Below are positions 48,416 to 56,673 of a stretch of 64,000 bases of DNA, in pieces; positions within the stretch are counted from its first letter, which is position 1; every line of letters begins with the position of its first letter. Both the position numbers and the translations under genes were made by a program. The stretch lies in NCBI RefSeq assembly GCF_014904755.1, contig NZ_JACZFQ010000086.1, positions 17,553 through 81,552 on the forward strand. The letters run 5' to 3'. Source of the stretch: Neoluteolibacter marinus (GTDB lineage: Bacteria > Verrucomicrobiota > Verrucomicrobiia > Verrucomicrobiales > Akkermansiaceae). Below the pieces are notes generated by a model. It ran no database searches, was not told where the DNA came from, and worked only from the letters and a program-made list of their open reading frames with translations.

Positions 48416-49483
48416 ATGAAACTCCGCCACTACTCCATCCTGTCCATTCCCGCGGCACGGCGCTCCATCGCGCTGGCGATTCTCGCGTCATCCGGCATCG
48501 CCGCGGCCACCACGGCTTACGTCGATCAAGCCAACGCGGGCGACCCGGCCATGAACGGAACCGCCGCGCACCCCTACGACACGATCCAGGCCGCGATCAG
48601 CGACCTCTTTCTCGGCGCCGACGACATCCTGGTCTATCCGGGGACCTACCATGAGAATCTGACGATTACCAAGAACGTGACGCTCCGGTCCCACGATGGC
48701 CCTCACACGACCCTGATCGATGGGTCGAAACGCTCCCCCCACGCGCATGGGATCACTTTCAATGAGTCGCTGAACGTAACCATCGAAGGATTCACGATCT
48801 CGGGGGCGCAGACCGGCATCTACCAGCCTGCCCGGGGTTCCCTGACCCTGAAAAACCTCATTCTCGTCGGCAACACGGGAGATGGGGTGTTGGCCGCAGC
48901 ACCACCCAACTCCTCGGAGCGAGCGAAGCTCGTCATCTACAATTGTGTATTCGCCGCGAATACGGAAAGCGGGATCCAGATCAATAATTACTACAGTTAC
49001 CCCACTAATTACCATGCCTCGATGGCGGCTTATAATAATATTTTTATCGGCAATGGGTCGTATGGAATCGAGATGGGCGCGAATAGTAGCTATGACGGAT
49101 CTGGATCCATCCTGATCGACTACAACAACGCGATCGGAAACACGGCTGGAAACTATAACACAAACCTCTCCACCAGGTATTCTACCGGAGCCCATTCCAT
49201 CAGCACGAGCCCGACCTTCGTCGGCGGCACGGGGCCACTCACCACCCGCGACTTCCGCCTCGTCCCGGGGAACAACCCGTGCATCGACAGCGGCATGCCC
49301 GGCTTGTCCTGGCTCGATCCCGACGGCACCCGCAACGACATGGGCGCCTATGGTGGCCCCGGCGCGCAGCGCTTCTACACCTCTCCCAACGACGGGCCCT
49401 TCATTCGCGATGTGACGATCCGCGAAGGCCTGGTTCCGAAGGGGTCGACCTTCACCATCGATGCCACCGGTGCCGTCCGCTGA
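48416..49483 (+). CDS. Secreted parallel beta-helix protein (PbH1/NosD-like)
   Basis: 355 residues from ATG 48416 (MKLRHYSILSIPAARRSIAL, cleavage after SSGIAAA). The mature protein begins TAYVDQANAGDPAMNGTAAH and PYDTIQAAISDLFLGADDIL, the usual entrance to a right-handed beta-helix. Coils follow (NLTITKNVTLRSHDG, NVTIEGFTISGAQTGIY, KLVIYNCVFAANTESGIQIN). The middle part (about nt 48940-49200) is noticeably richer in A/T, with many Asn and Tyr codons, unlike its neighbours. It ends ITEGLVPKGSTFT-type sequence (REGLVPKGSTFTIDATGAVR) and lacks the [FY]-x-R C-terminal module. The next secreted-protein gene begins 21 bases downstream, so they may form an operon. Confidence 0.8.
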   Translation: MKLRHYSILSIPAARRSIALAILASSGIAAATTAYVDQANAGDPAMNGTAAHPYDTIQAAISDLFLGADDILVYPGTYHENLTITKNVTLRSHDGPHTTLIDGSKRSPHAHGITFNESLNVTIEGFTISGAQTGIYQPARGSLTLKNLILVGNTGDGVLAAAPPNSSERAKLVIYNCVFAANTESGIQINNYYSYPTNYHASMAAYNNIFIGNGSYGIEMGANSSYDGSGSILIDYNNAIGNTAGNYNTNLSTRYSTGAHSISTSPTFVGGTGPLTTRDFRLVPGNNPCIDSGMPGLSWLDPDGTRNDMGAYGGPGAQRFYTSPNDGPFIRDVTIREGLVPKGSTFTIDATGAVR

Positions 49484-49503
49484 AGCCTCCGCCCATCGAA
49501 GCC

Positions 49504-50859
49504 ATGTCAGGGAATATTCGCAAAAGCAGCGGACCGGGCCGGTGCCTGTGGATCGCCGTGATGTCCGTCGTTCTCGCCGTCCACGGTCTCGCCGCGAGCG
49601 GGACGATCGGATTGGCCGAGTACCGGATCGATGGCGGGCCGTCCGAGCCGCTTGCCCAGGTCGCGACCGATGACCGTGACGAGTACTGGGAAGGCGGCTT
49701 TTCCGCGTCCGTCGACTCCTCCGGCTTGTCGGTTGGTGCCCATTGGCTGGAGGTCCGCATGCAGGGCAGCAACGGGGTTTGGTCGAACTGGCAGGGCCGG
49801 TGGTTCCACATCAACGGCGAGCCGGTGCTGACAGGGGGAGAGTGGTTCATTGACTCCGATCCGGGTCCCGGCAACGGGACGCCGATCGCCGCCCCGGTGG
49901 ACGGCGCTTGGGACGAGGCCGAAGAGGAGGTGTCGGTGACCGGCATCGACAGCAGCGGCCTCGCCGAGGGACACCGGCACCTGTTCATCCGTTTCCGCGA
50001 CTCCGACGGCAGTTGGGGGACGCCGATGGAAACCACCTTCCACGTGTCGTCACCGCTGGTGATCGCGGCGGCCGAGTTGACGACGGATCCGGGTGACGAA
50101 CCTGGAAGCGGCCATCCGTTTGCCGTGATCGAGGAAATTGCCGGGGGTGCCGGGACCTTCCGCCTGGAAGGGGAGTTTGCCACGGCCCTCGGCGGGGATA
50201 CGGTCGGTCACGATGTCGTGTTCTATGTCCGAGCACGCGACAGCCTCGGTCGCTGGTCGACGCGCGGCGGCTATGCTTGGAACGCGGAGAGCGCCGCGTG
50301 GGTGTTTGATCCCGATGCCGCGTGGGAGGACGGCGTCGTCATCGGGCGGATCACCCAGGACATCGATTACGACAACTGGCTGGCGGCGAACTTCACCGCG
50401 GCCGAGATCGCGGCCGGAGTGGTCACGGCGAGAGCGTCCGATCCGGACGGGGACGGTTTGACGAACGAAGACGAGTACGGGAGCGGGACCGATCCGTTGT
50501 TGCGCGACACGGATGGGGATCTCTTCTCGGATGGCTTCGAGTTCTCGCGGGGATGGAATCCCGCGCAGGAAGGTCCCGAGGGCATCGTTTCAGCGGATGC
50601 CCTGGCAACCATCCGCGGCAGCACCCGGACGATGAATGACCTCGGGCTTTATACCCTGGAATCGATCCGGGATCTGCGCCCCGGCCAGTTGCTGGAGGTG
50701 GACCTGGAAACAGGAGAAGTTCAGATCGAGTTGCAGATGGAATCCTCGGACAACCTCTCCGACTGGAATCCGAACGGAGACCCCTACCTCTGGACGGATG
50801 CGGCACGTGACAAGTCGTTCTACCGCTTCCTGTTCAACGCGGGTGGCACATCGGAGTAA
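49504..50859 (+). CDS. Secreted repeat protein with FIDxDPGPGNG motif
   Basis: 451 residues from ATG 49504, with a signal segment around LWIAVMSVVLAVHGLAA. Three tandem units of about 75 residues form the bulk. Starts: GLAEYRIDGGPSEPL, GGEWFIDSDPGPGNGTPIAA, AAELTTDPGDEPGSGHPFAV. Ends: GAHWLEVRMQGSNGVWSNW, GHRHLFIRFRDSDGSWGTPM, HDVVFYVRARDSLGRWST. The 'FxDxDPGxGxGxP' pattern is known from secreted proteins of Bacteroidota and Verrucomicrobiota, with unknown role. An Asp-rich calcium-binding-like region (ASDPDGDGLTNEDEYGSGTD) precedes the shared C-terminal module (NDLGLYTLESIRDL, LQMESSDNLSDWNPNGDP, KSFYRFLFN). Probable extracellular structural protein, likely co-transcribed with the beta-helix gene upstream. 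Confidence 0.75.
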   Translation: MSGNIRKSSGPGRCLWIAVMSVVLAVHGLAASGTIGLAEYRIDGGPSEPLAQVATDDRDEYWEGGFSASVDSSGLSVGAHWLEVRMQGSNGVWSNWQGRWFHINGEPVLTGGEWFIDSDPGPGNGTPIAAPVDGAWDEAEEEVSVTGIDSSGLAEGHRHLFIRFRDSDGSWGTPMETTFHVSSPLVIAAAELTTDPGDEPGSGHPFAVIEEIAGGAGTFRLEGEFATALGGDTVGHDVVFYVRARDSLGRWSTRGGYAWNAESAAWVFDPDAAWEDGVVIGRITQDIDYDNWLAANFTAAEIAAGVVTARASDPDGDGLTNEDEYGSGTDPLLRDTDGDLFSDGFEFSRGWNPAQEGPEGIVSADALATIRGSTRTMNDLGLYTLESIRDLRPGQLLEVDLETGEVQIELQMESSDNLSDWNPNGDPYLWTDAARDKSFYRFLFNAGGTSE

Positions 50860-50889
50860 TTCGCAAGCACGGGTATTTCCTCCCCGGGC

Positions 50890-50927
50890 GGGCGCCCAAC
50901 GGCTTCTCGACAAGCCGGCGGGCGCCC
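50890..50927 (+). terminator. Strong GC-rich hairpin between a secreted protein and the STAND gene
   Basis: GGGCGCCCAACGGCTT (50890-50905) pairs with AAGCCGGCGGGCGCCC (50912-50927) in 14 of 16 positions around a 6-base loop. It lies 30 bases after the stop at 50859. It could be a terminator for the surface-protein operon or a leader structure of the STAND gene. Confidence 0.55.
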
Positions 50928-51003
50928 GTGTAGCTTCCACGACAGGTGGATTCCTGATCGGGATGGAATTCCATCCTCCCTCCCCTGAAATTCTCCCCCC
51001 TGT

Positions 51004-53928
51004 TTGAACCGCCTGGAGATCGACCTGCGATTGGATGCGGGAGCATGGGAGCTCGCCCGCTGGGAGCTGTACGACGGCGGCTCGCGGGCTGGATTCGCCG
51101 GTGGCCCGCAGTCCGGGATGCCGCGTCATCAGCGGCTCCGCGACAGTGCCGGGTGGAAGGCCGTGCTGTTGGCCGCGCTCCGGACGAAACTGGGCCCGGA
51201 GCCGGGGCGGTGGCTGATCGAGGATCATCACGACGCGAAGATCGCCCGGACCGTGGCCATGCAGCTCTATCAGGGAGGCCGGGTGGCCTGGATCAAGCGA
51301 CTCTTCGGGGCCGATCTCGATGGCTGGAGTGACGATGCGATGCTGGCGACGGTGACCGGTCGGATCGGCCGGCTGCTGACCTTCGACAATCCGGGCAGTG
51401 CGGCCGGGGGGCGGATCGTCCGGATTTTCCCGGCGGACCATCCCGAGCGCTTCGGTCCGGACCGGATTGACGTCACGATCAACGGGGCTCCCGCGGCGGA
51501 GCGGGCGATCCGTGACAGCGAGGCGCTGATTGCCAAGGCGCTCGGCCTGCCGCCCCTGGACCGTGCCGCGGGCACGGCGGCCTTGTTCGGGCGGGAGGAA
51601 GAACTGGCCGCGTTGTCCCGGCTTCTCGAATCCCGCGCGGGCCTGGTGCAGGTGACCGGGCCGGGTGGCCGCGGCAAGACCGCCTTCGTCCGCGACTGGC
51701 TGCGCGCCCTGCCGGAACCCGCCCTGCCGGTCTTCGAGTTCTCGCTCTATCGCCAGGCACACGCCGGCTTCCGGCATCAGGCATTGTCCCCGTTGATTGC
51801 GGCCCTCGATGCCTTCCTCGGGCTTCCCGCGGCACCGGCCCTGCCCGCCCTTGCCCGGGTCCGGCGCTGGATGGAGAAGCTCGGTCGCCGGCCGGCATTG
51901 TTGTTTCTCGACGGGCTCGAAGTGCTGCTGGACCCGGCGACCGGTGAATCCGTTCCGGAATCGTATCCGGAGATCCTTGCCTTGCTGCGCGGATTCCAGG
52001 GCCACCCCGAGGCGGGACTGATTGTCACCACCCGGGTCCCCCTGCGCTTTCCGAAATGGTCGCCGGGGGAGATCCAGCTGCCCCCGCTTTCATCCTCTGC
52101 CGTCGCCTCGATCCTGGCGGGCCGCGGCCTGCGGGTGGAAGGCGAACTGCTTCACCGGGCGATCACCTTCACCGAGGGCAGCCCCTTGTTCGCCCACCTG
52201 CTGGCCGGCCTGGCGGGCAAGGCCTGCCCCGCGGATCCCGCGGACGGCCTGCACCGGGTGCTCGATGCCTGCCAATCCCGACCCCGGGCCACGCTGCCGG
52301 AACTCGTTTCCGGACCCGCCGACTCGCCGGCCCACGCCATGCTCCGGCGTCACGAGATTGCCATTGCCGGCACCGCCGCTGAAGCGCTGCTCCGGGTGTG
52401 CTCGGTTTTCCAAGGGGATCCCGATCCCGTCGCGCTGAAGGCGCTGCTCGAGTCGCACCGGCTTGCCGGCTCCCCCGATCTCCGGGTCCCCCCGGCGTCC
52501 TCCGCCGCCTGGGAGCAGGTCGCGGCCGAGCTGATCCGTTCCGGCCTCGCCAGTGGTTCCGGCTTCGACCTGAAGCTGCATCCGATCATCCACAACCACT
52601 TCGCCGTTTCGCTGCAGGACCGCGATGCGCGCCTGTGGAAGAGCCTCCACCTCGCGCTGTACGACCATTACCGTTTGTCCGTGCTGGAACACCGCCCGCG
52701 CGATCCCGCGGACCTGACCCAACTGCTTCACGCCGTCATCCACGGCTGTCTCGCGGGGCAGGCCAGCCGGGTTCACCGCGAGGTTTCGTTCGAACGCTTT
52801 TCGCACGGCTACATGCTCTATCCTCTCTTCTCGCTCGGAGCGGCCCACGAGGTGGGAGCGGGCATGGAGGCGGTCCGGCTTTCGCTGCGTGAAGAGGGGA
52901 ACGAGGGGATCGGCCTCGAGGAGACCTGTGCCCTCGATGTCGTCGAAGCCCTCGGCCAGATCTCCCTGATGCGCTTCGACCGGGCGGAGCGCTTGCTCGA
53001 ACAATCCCACGCCAGCGGCTACGCTCAGGCATTGCGGGGCGACGACTCCCAGCTCGCCTCCGTTCAGGTTTTCACGCTGTGCCATCAGCTCGCCCTGTAT
53101 CGCCTGAGAGGCAAACTCGCGCCGGCGAGGCGCGCCGGGCGCAAGCTCATCTGGCTGGCGCTCCGCAAACGCAGCCTGCTGGAATCGCATCTCGCCAGCA
53201 TCAATCGCGACGAGGCCCGGGTCATGGGCGAGTTCGTCGCGGCCCAGGTGGCGATGACATTCCTCGATTCCGGCCGCACCGCGGTCGCGGGCAGGATTTT
53301 TTCCCGCCACCTGCGCGAGAGGAGGTCGGGTGGATTTCCCGGGCAACGCCTCCTTCCCGACCTGGCAGGGCGGCAGCACGGTGAATTCCTCATCGCCACC
53401 GGGCAGGCATCACGGGTGATCGAGGCCATCGAGTCCGGCGATCTGGGTGATAGTCCGGTGCCGCACGCCTTCGGCAACACCGCCCCCTATCTTCTCGGGT
53501 TGGCATCCCTCCAGGCGGCATTCGCTGCCGCCGAATCCAAGGAGCGCGGCGAGCTCTTCGGGCGGGCGAAGCGATCCTTGGACGAGGCCTGCCTCGACGC
53601 CGCGGATCGATTGCAACCGCAGTTCGAACTTCCCGCCCGTCTTGCACGGGCCGAGTGGGCCATCGCCGCGCGCGATGAATTGGCCGCGATGACCGACCTC
53701 CGTCATGTCGCCGCCACCGCGGACCACCTCGGTTTCGAGACGCTGGGGATCCGCGCCGGCCTGCTCTCGCTGGTTGCCGCCGAGGCCTTCGGATTCGCGC
53801 CGGACGACGGTGGGAATGCCATCGGACGTCTCAAGGCATCGGGCTGGCGGCACCCCGATGTCGCGCCCTTCTTGGGCCGCCGCGGCGCGCGCCATGTCGG
53901 CGAACTGGCCCGCCGCCGCTTCGATTGA
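51004..53928 (+). CDS. STAND-type P-loop ATPase with C-terminal helical repeats
   Basis: 974 residues starting at TTG 51004 (NRLEIDLRLDAGAWELARWE). No signal or membrane segment. Residues 1-190 form an N-terminal domain I cannot assign. An FGREEELAALSRLL segment (about 198) opens the ATPase, with P-loop VTGPGGRGKTAF (about 217-228) and Walker B ALLFLDGLEVLL (about 298-309). A winged-helix-like part (about 390-560) is followed by about 400 residues of TPR-like helices (ALGQISLMRFDRAERLLEQS, QLALYRLRGKLAPARRAGRK). STAND ATPases act as signal-triggered switches in regulation or defence. The unusual N-terminus would be the effector or recruiter, or it may replace one. It stands alone, with no obvious partner enzyme next to it. 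Confidence 0.75.
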   Translation: MNRLEIDLRLDAGAWELARWELYDGGSRAGFAGGPQSGMPRHQRLRDSAGWKAVLLAALRTKLGPEPGRWLIEDHHDAKIARTVAMQLYQGGRVAWIKRLFGADLDGWSDDAMLATVTGRIGRLLTFDNPGSAAGGRIVRIFPADHPERFGPDRIDVTINGAPAAERAIRDSEALIAKALGLPPLDRAAGTAALFGREEELAALSRLLESRAGLVQVTGPGGRGKTAFVRDWLRALPEPALPVFEFSLYRQAHAGFRHQALSPLIAALDAFLGLPAAPALPALARVRRWMEKLGRRPALLFLDGLEVLLDPATGESVPESYPEILALLRGFQGHPEAGLIVTTRVPLRFPKWSPGEIQLPPLSSSAVASILAGRGLRVEGELLHRAITFTEGSPLFAHLLAGLAGKACPADPADGLHRVLDACQSRPRATLPELVSGPADSPAHAMLRRHEIAIAGTAAEALLRVCSVFQGDPDPVALKALLESHRLAGSPDLRVPPASSAAWEQVAAELIRSGLASGSGFDLKLHPIIHNHFAVSLQDRDARLWKSLHLALYDHYRLSVLEHRPRDPADLTQLLHAVIHGCLAGQASRVHREVSFERFSHGYMLYPLFSLGAAHEVGAGMEAVRLSLREEGNEGIGLEETCALDVVEALGQISLMRFDRAERLLEQSHASGYAQALRGDDSQLASVQVFTLCHQLALYRLRGKLAPARRAGRKLIWLALRKRSLLESHLASINRDEARVMGEFVAAQVAMTFLDSGRTAVAGRIFSRHLRERRSGGFPGQRLLPDLAGRQHGEFLIATGQASRVIEAIESGDLGDSPVPHAFGNTAPYLLGLASLQAAFAAAESKERGELFGRAKRSLDEACLDAADRLQPQFELPARLARAEWAIAARDELAAMTDLRHVAATADHLGFETLGIRAGLLSLVAAEAFGFAPDDGGNAIGRLKASGWRHPDVAPFLGRRGARHVGELARRRFD

Positions 53929-53994
53929 CCTCGGCGAGGTTCACGGGGATTGAAAAAGTCCAGCGGCATCCCGATCGCCGCCGGTCCGGGACGA

Positions 53995-54921
53995 CTATGG
54001 ACCTAGTTTCCGTTCCTGATGGATCCAGCGTACGGCTTCGGTGGCCACCGCGGGCGGGGCGATGACATGGCCGCCGGGGAAGTCGAAGACCTTCACCTTG
54101 CAGCGCAGCTTCTCGAGGCATTCGCGGTCGGCCTCGATCCAGTTGTTGGCCTCGGTGTCCTGGTCGCCGTTGATGATGGCGACGTGCATGCCCTTCGCGT
54201 AGGGATAGTCGTGGTTCTTGCTCAGCCAGCCGCCGAAGGCGAGGATGCCCGCGGCCTTCTGATAGACAAAGGCGCTGCAGCGGTAGGCATGGAGCCCGCC
54301 GCCCGACATGCCGCCGAAGAAGACCTTCGACTTGTCATGTTCCAGGGTGTCGAGGACGTGCTCCACGGCGGTCTCGGTCAGGTCGAACAAGGGCTTGAAG
54401 CCGAGATTGGTGAAGCGGTCGTTGCTGTAGATGTCGAGCCCGACGAGCAGCCAGCCGAGCTCGTCGGCGGCGGGCCGGAGGGTGTCGACCAGCACCTTCG
54501 AATTGCCGCCCGAATCGAAAAGGATGCAGACCGGCATCTTCGCCGCCGTCGCGGGATCGTAACGGGAAGGGTAGTAGACGACGCCGCGGCCGACATCGAC
54601 GTCCGGCACGGTGATCTCCTCGTAGCGGCCTTCCTTCGCGACTTCCGCGGTGGCCCCGCCGGTTTCCTCGACCCATTCGCGATCGGCCTCGCTGAGGGTG
54701 GCGAGTGAGATCTTCGCGTTCTTTCCGGAAGCGAGGCGCAGTGTCACTTCACCGGTATCTTTGTCATAACCCGTGAACTCGGCGGTGAGCGTCCTGCCGT
54801 CGGCTTTTCGCGTCCAGACACGGGATTCGGCCGCGGTTGCTCCTGCCCATCCCAATGCCACCGCCACGGCCATCGCTGCCACCTTTCCCCATCGCGCTGT
54901 CGCGTTCCATTGAATGTTCAC
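53995..54921 (-). CDS. Secreted SHD1-domain alpha/beta hydrolase (esterase-like)
   Basis: 308 residues from GTG 54921. Signal peptide: KVAAMAVAVALGWAGATAAE. Residues about 34-85 form an SLA1-homology/SHD1-like domain (RVWTRKADGRTLTAEFTGYD, KISLATLSEADREWV), common in Planctomycetota and Verrucomicrobiota. About 100-305 is an alpha/beta hydrolase with nucleophile GGMSGGGL (Ser206), acid in NGDQDTEAN (Asp253 or Asp255) and PGGHVIAPP (His285). It resembles feruloyl or acetyl-xylan esterases and PHB depolymerases; the substrate is unknown. Upstream, TTGAAG-N17-TAAGGC ends 9 bases before the start, suggesting a very short leader. It converges on the STAND gene and diverges from the gene at 55050. 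Confidence 0.8.
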   Translation of the reverse strand: MNIQWNATARWGKVAAMAVAVALGWAGATAAESRVWTRKADGRTLTAEFTGYDKDTGEVTLRLASGKNAKISLATLSEADREWVEETGGATAEVAKEGRYEEITVPDVDVGRGVVYYPSRYDPATAAKMPVCILFDSGGNSKVLVDTLRPAADELGWLLVGLDIYSNDRFTNLGFKPLFDLTETAVEHVLDTLEHDKSKVFFGGMSGGGLHAYRCSAFVYQKAAGILAFGGWLSKNHDYPYAKGMHVAIINGDQDTEANNWIEADRECLEKLRCKVKVFDFPGGHVIAPPAVATEAVRWIHQERKLGP

Positions 54922-55009
54922 GGGCGAGCCTTACGGGATGGAATTTTTGTCTTCAAGCCCGAGCCGTATGTTGGCGGACTTTCGGGCGGGTCGTGTACGG
55001 GGGACGAGG

Positions 55010-55038
55010 TTGACATGGTAGGGGAGGGCTCCCTAGCG
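55010..55038 (+). promoter_or_regulatory. Candidate sigma-70-type promoter with near-leaderless start
   Basis: TTGACA (55010-55015) is a perfect -35 box. A 17-base spacer leads to CTAGCG (55033-55038), and the ATG follows at 55050. Transcription would begin about 5 bases before the ATG. The spacer contains GGGAG-GG-CTCCC, a possible operator. The -10 box deviates from TATAAT. Confidence 0.45.
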
Positions 55039-55049
55039 TTCGCGATTCC

Positions 55050-56495
55050 ATGACTCCATTGACTCGATCGAAGATAGGCGCATGTCTGATCCTGCTGGCG
55101 GTCCCGGCCTTGCCGGTATCCGGCGGGACGCTCTATCCGGTGATCAGCAAGGTGGAGATCTTGTTTTCGATGGTCTCGCACCATTGCCACCTGACGGACC
55201 GGGTGAGCTTCTACAACAGCTATGGCTCGCCGAAGGGCAATCTGTACTACGCCGTGCCCCATCTAGTCTACGAGCCCTCGGTCACGCTTTACAATCCTTA
55301 CAACGAACCGCTGACGATGACGCGCTCCCGGGTGAAGATCTGGGATCCGCCGGTCGGGTTCACCTTCAAGAAGAACGACGACTTCCTCCGGGACGCCTTC
55401 GCGGCGGGGGAGTTCCACGGGCTCGCGCGGCTCCAGATCGCCAACGAGAACAATGTGAACGCCCGGAAGACGTTCACCCTCAGCCTGAGCTCGCCGACGG
55501 AATCCGGTCAACCGGGCGCGCCGATCGTGCTGCAGCCGGGCGAGAGCAAGACCTTCTCCGCCTGGGTCGAGTCGAACTGGAACTGGGGCGTCGAAACGGC
55601 CGGCGGCTACACCCCGCGGGCCTTCTTCGACTGGAATTTCAGCAATGACTTCACCAACCGCGACGGGCGCACCTTGAGCGCCTTCGGTGCCGAGGCCGTT
55701 TCCTCGAATTTCACCCACTACCTTCACGATCCGCGGGCCGGCTTCCAGACCGACGCGCTGTCGCTGGCTGCCGCGCGCCCGGCGGCGACCCGCTACAGCT
55801 TCGAGACCAGCTCCGGCTGGGCCGGCAACTGGGTGGCGATCAAGGTCGACGAGGTGGTCCGCGTGCAGGCGAAGGCGATGCGGGCCTTCCCCGCCTCCGC
55901 GACCCCGGATTTCCAGGTCGCCCTGCTCAAGGGGCTGTCCCCGACGATCGCCAGCGACACGGTGAAAGGGTTCCCGTTGAGTGTCTCCGGGATCATCCAG
56001 AACGAGGCCGCGCCGGTGATTTCCCGGGCCTTCCGCGTTGAGGGCATTCTCCAGCACCCGATCGACATGACCCCCGGCGGCAAGACTCCCTTTGCCGCCC
56101 TCACCATGGTCGCCAAAGCGAGCGCCTTGCGCGGCAATCTCTTCTACGCCACCCCGGTGGTCCCGGCGGCGGAACTCTACGAGCTCCATTTTGTCGAAAG
56201 GACGCACTTTTACGAAGATCCGCCGATGCCCAGCGACGCGCCCACCGGAGGTCTCGAGGTCCTCGGCGTGGAACGGGTCGGGGACAAGCTCTACGTCGAC
56301 TATACCGCGACCGCCAATTCCATCGGCCTCGCCTACGGCGCGGTCCGCGGAACCTCGTCGCTGGAGGACGGCTTCACCGATGACCTGAGCGCGGTGACGA
56401 CCAAGATGGCCAGCCAGTCCGCCGCCGGTATCTACAAGGCGATCATCGACATCTCCGGCCGCGGCGACCGCTACTTTGTCCAGATCGAGTATTAG
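55050..56495 (+). CDS. Secreted beta-rich protein of unknown function
   Basis: 481 residues with a signal segment (KIGACLILLAVPALPVSGG). The mature part is beta-rich and Asn/Tyr/Phe-rich (YPVISKVEILFSMVSHHCHL, LYNPYNEPLTMTRSRVKIWD, NNVNARKTFTLSLSS). It resembles the 'LVxYNPYN' Verrucomicrobia secreted proteins that occur next to Verru_Chthon-type genes, but I cannot name a family with confidence. The tail RGDRYFVQIEY is a distant match to the [FY]-[FY]-x terminal motif. The preceding promoter has an excellent -35 box and a very short leader. No enzyme motif was seen. Confidence 0.65.
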   Translation: MTPLTRSKIGACLILLAVPALPVSGGTLYPVISKVEILFSMVSHHCHLTDRVSFYNSYGSPKGNLYYAVPHLVYEPSVTLYNPYNEPLTMTRSRVKIWDPPVGFTFKKNDDFLRDAFAAGEFHGLARLQIANENNVNARKTFTLSLSSPTESGQPGAPIVLQPGESKTFSAWVESNWNWGVETAGGYTPRAFFDWNFSNDFTNRDGRTLSAFGAEAVSSNFTHYLHDPRAGFQTDALSLAAARPAATRYSFETSSGWAGNWVAIKVDEVVRVQAKAMRAFPASATPDFQVALLKGLSPTIASDTVKGFPLSVSGIIQNEAAPVISRAFRVEGILQHPIDMTPGGKTPFAALTMVAKASALRGNLFYATPVVPAAELYELHFVERTHFYEDPPMPSDAPTGGLEVLGVERVGDKLYVDYTATANSIGLAYGAVRGTSSLEDGFTDDLSAVTTKMASQSAAGIYKAIIDISGRGDRYFVQIEY

Positions 56496-56673
56496 CCGGG
56501 AGCTTCCATTTTCGGCTAATCGACGAACTTGACGGCCAATATGGGCACGCTGCGACCGGGCAGGATCGCTGGCGCGGCGGCGGGAAATTCCATGACGCGG
56601 TGGTGAGGGTGTCCGCAGGGTTGCCGATTCCGGCTCAATTCCTATCGTGGAGCTTCACCCACCCTGAAATTCA

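Noticed and set aside
47775..48419. 214-codon plus-strand frame in the gap after the P-domain gene
   Set aside because: Pro/Arg/Cys-rich with no signal peptide, domain or ribosome-binding site. It also runs into the start of the next gene in another frame.
51004..53928. Calling the STAND ATPase an established anti-phage system (Avs-like)
   Set aside because: No recognised effector domain, no defence neighbours and an unclassified N-terminus. The family name alone does not prove defence.
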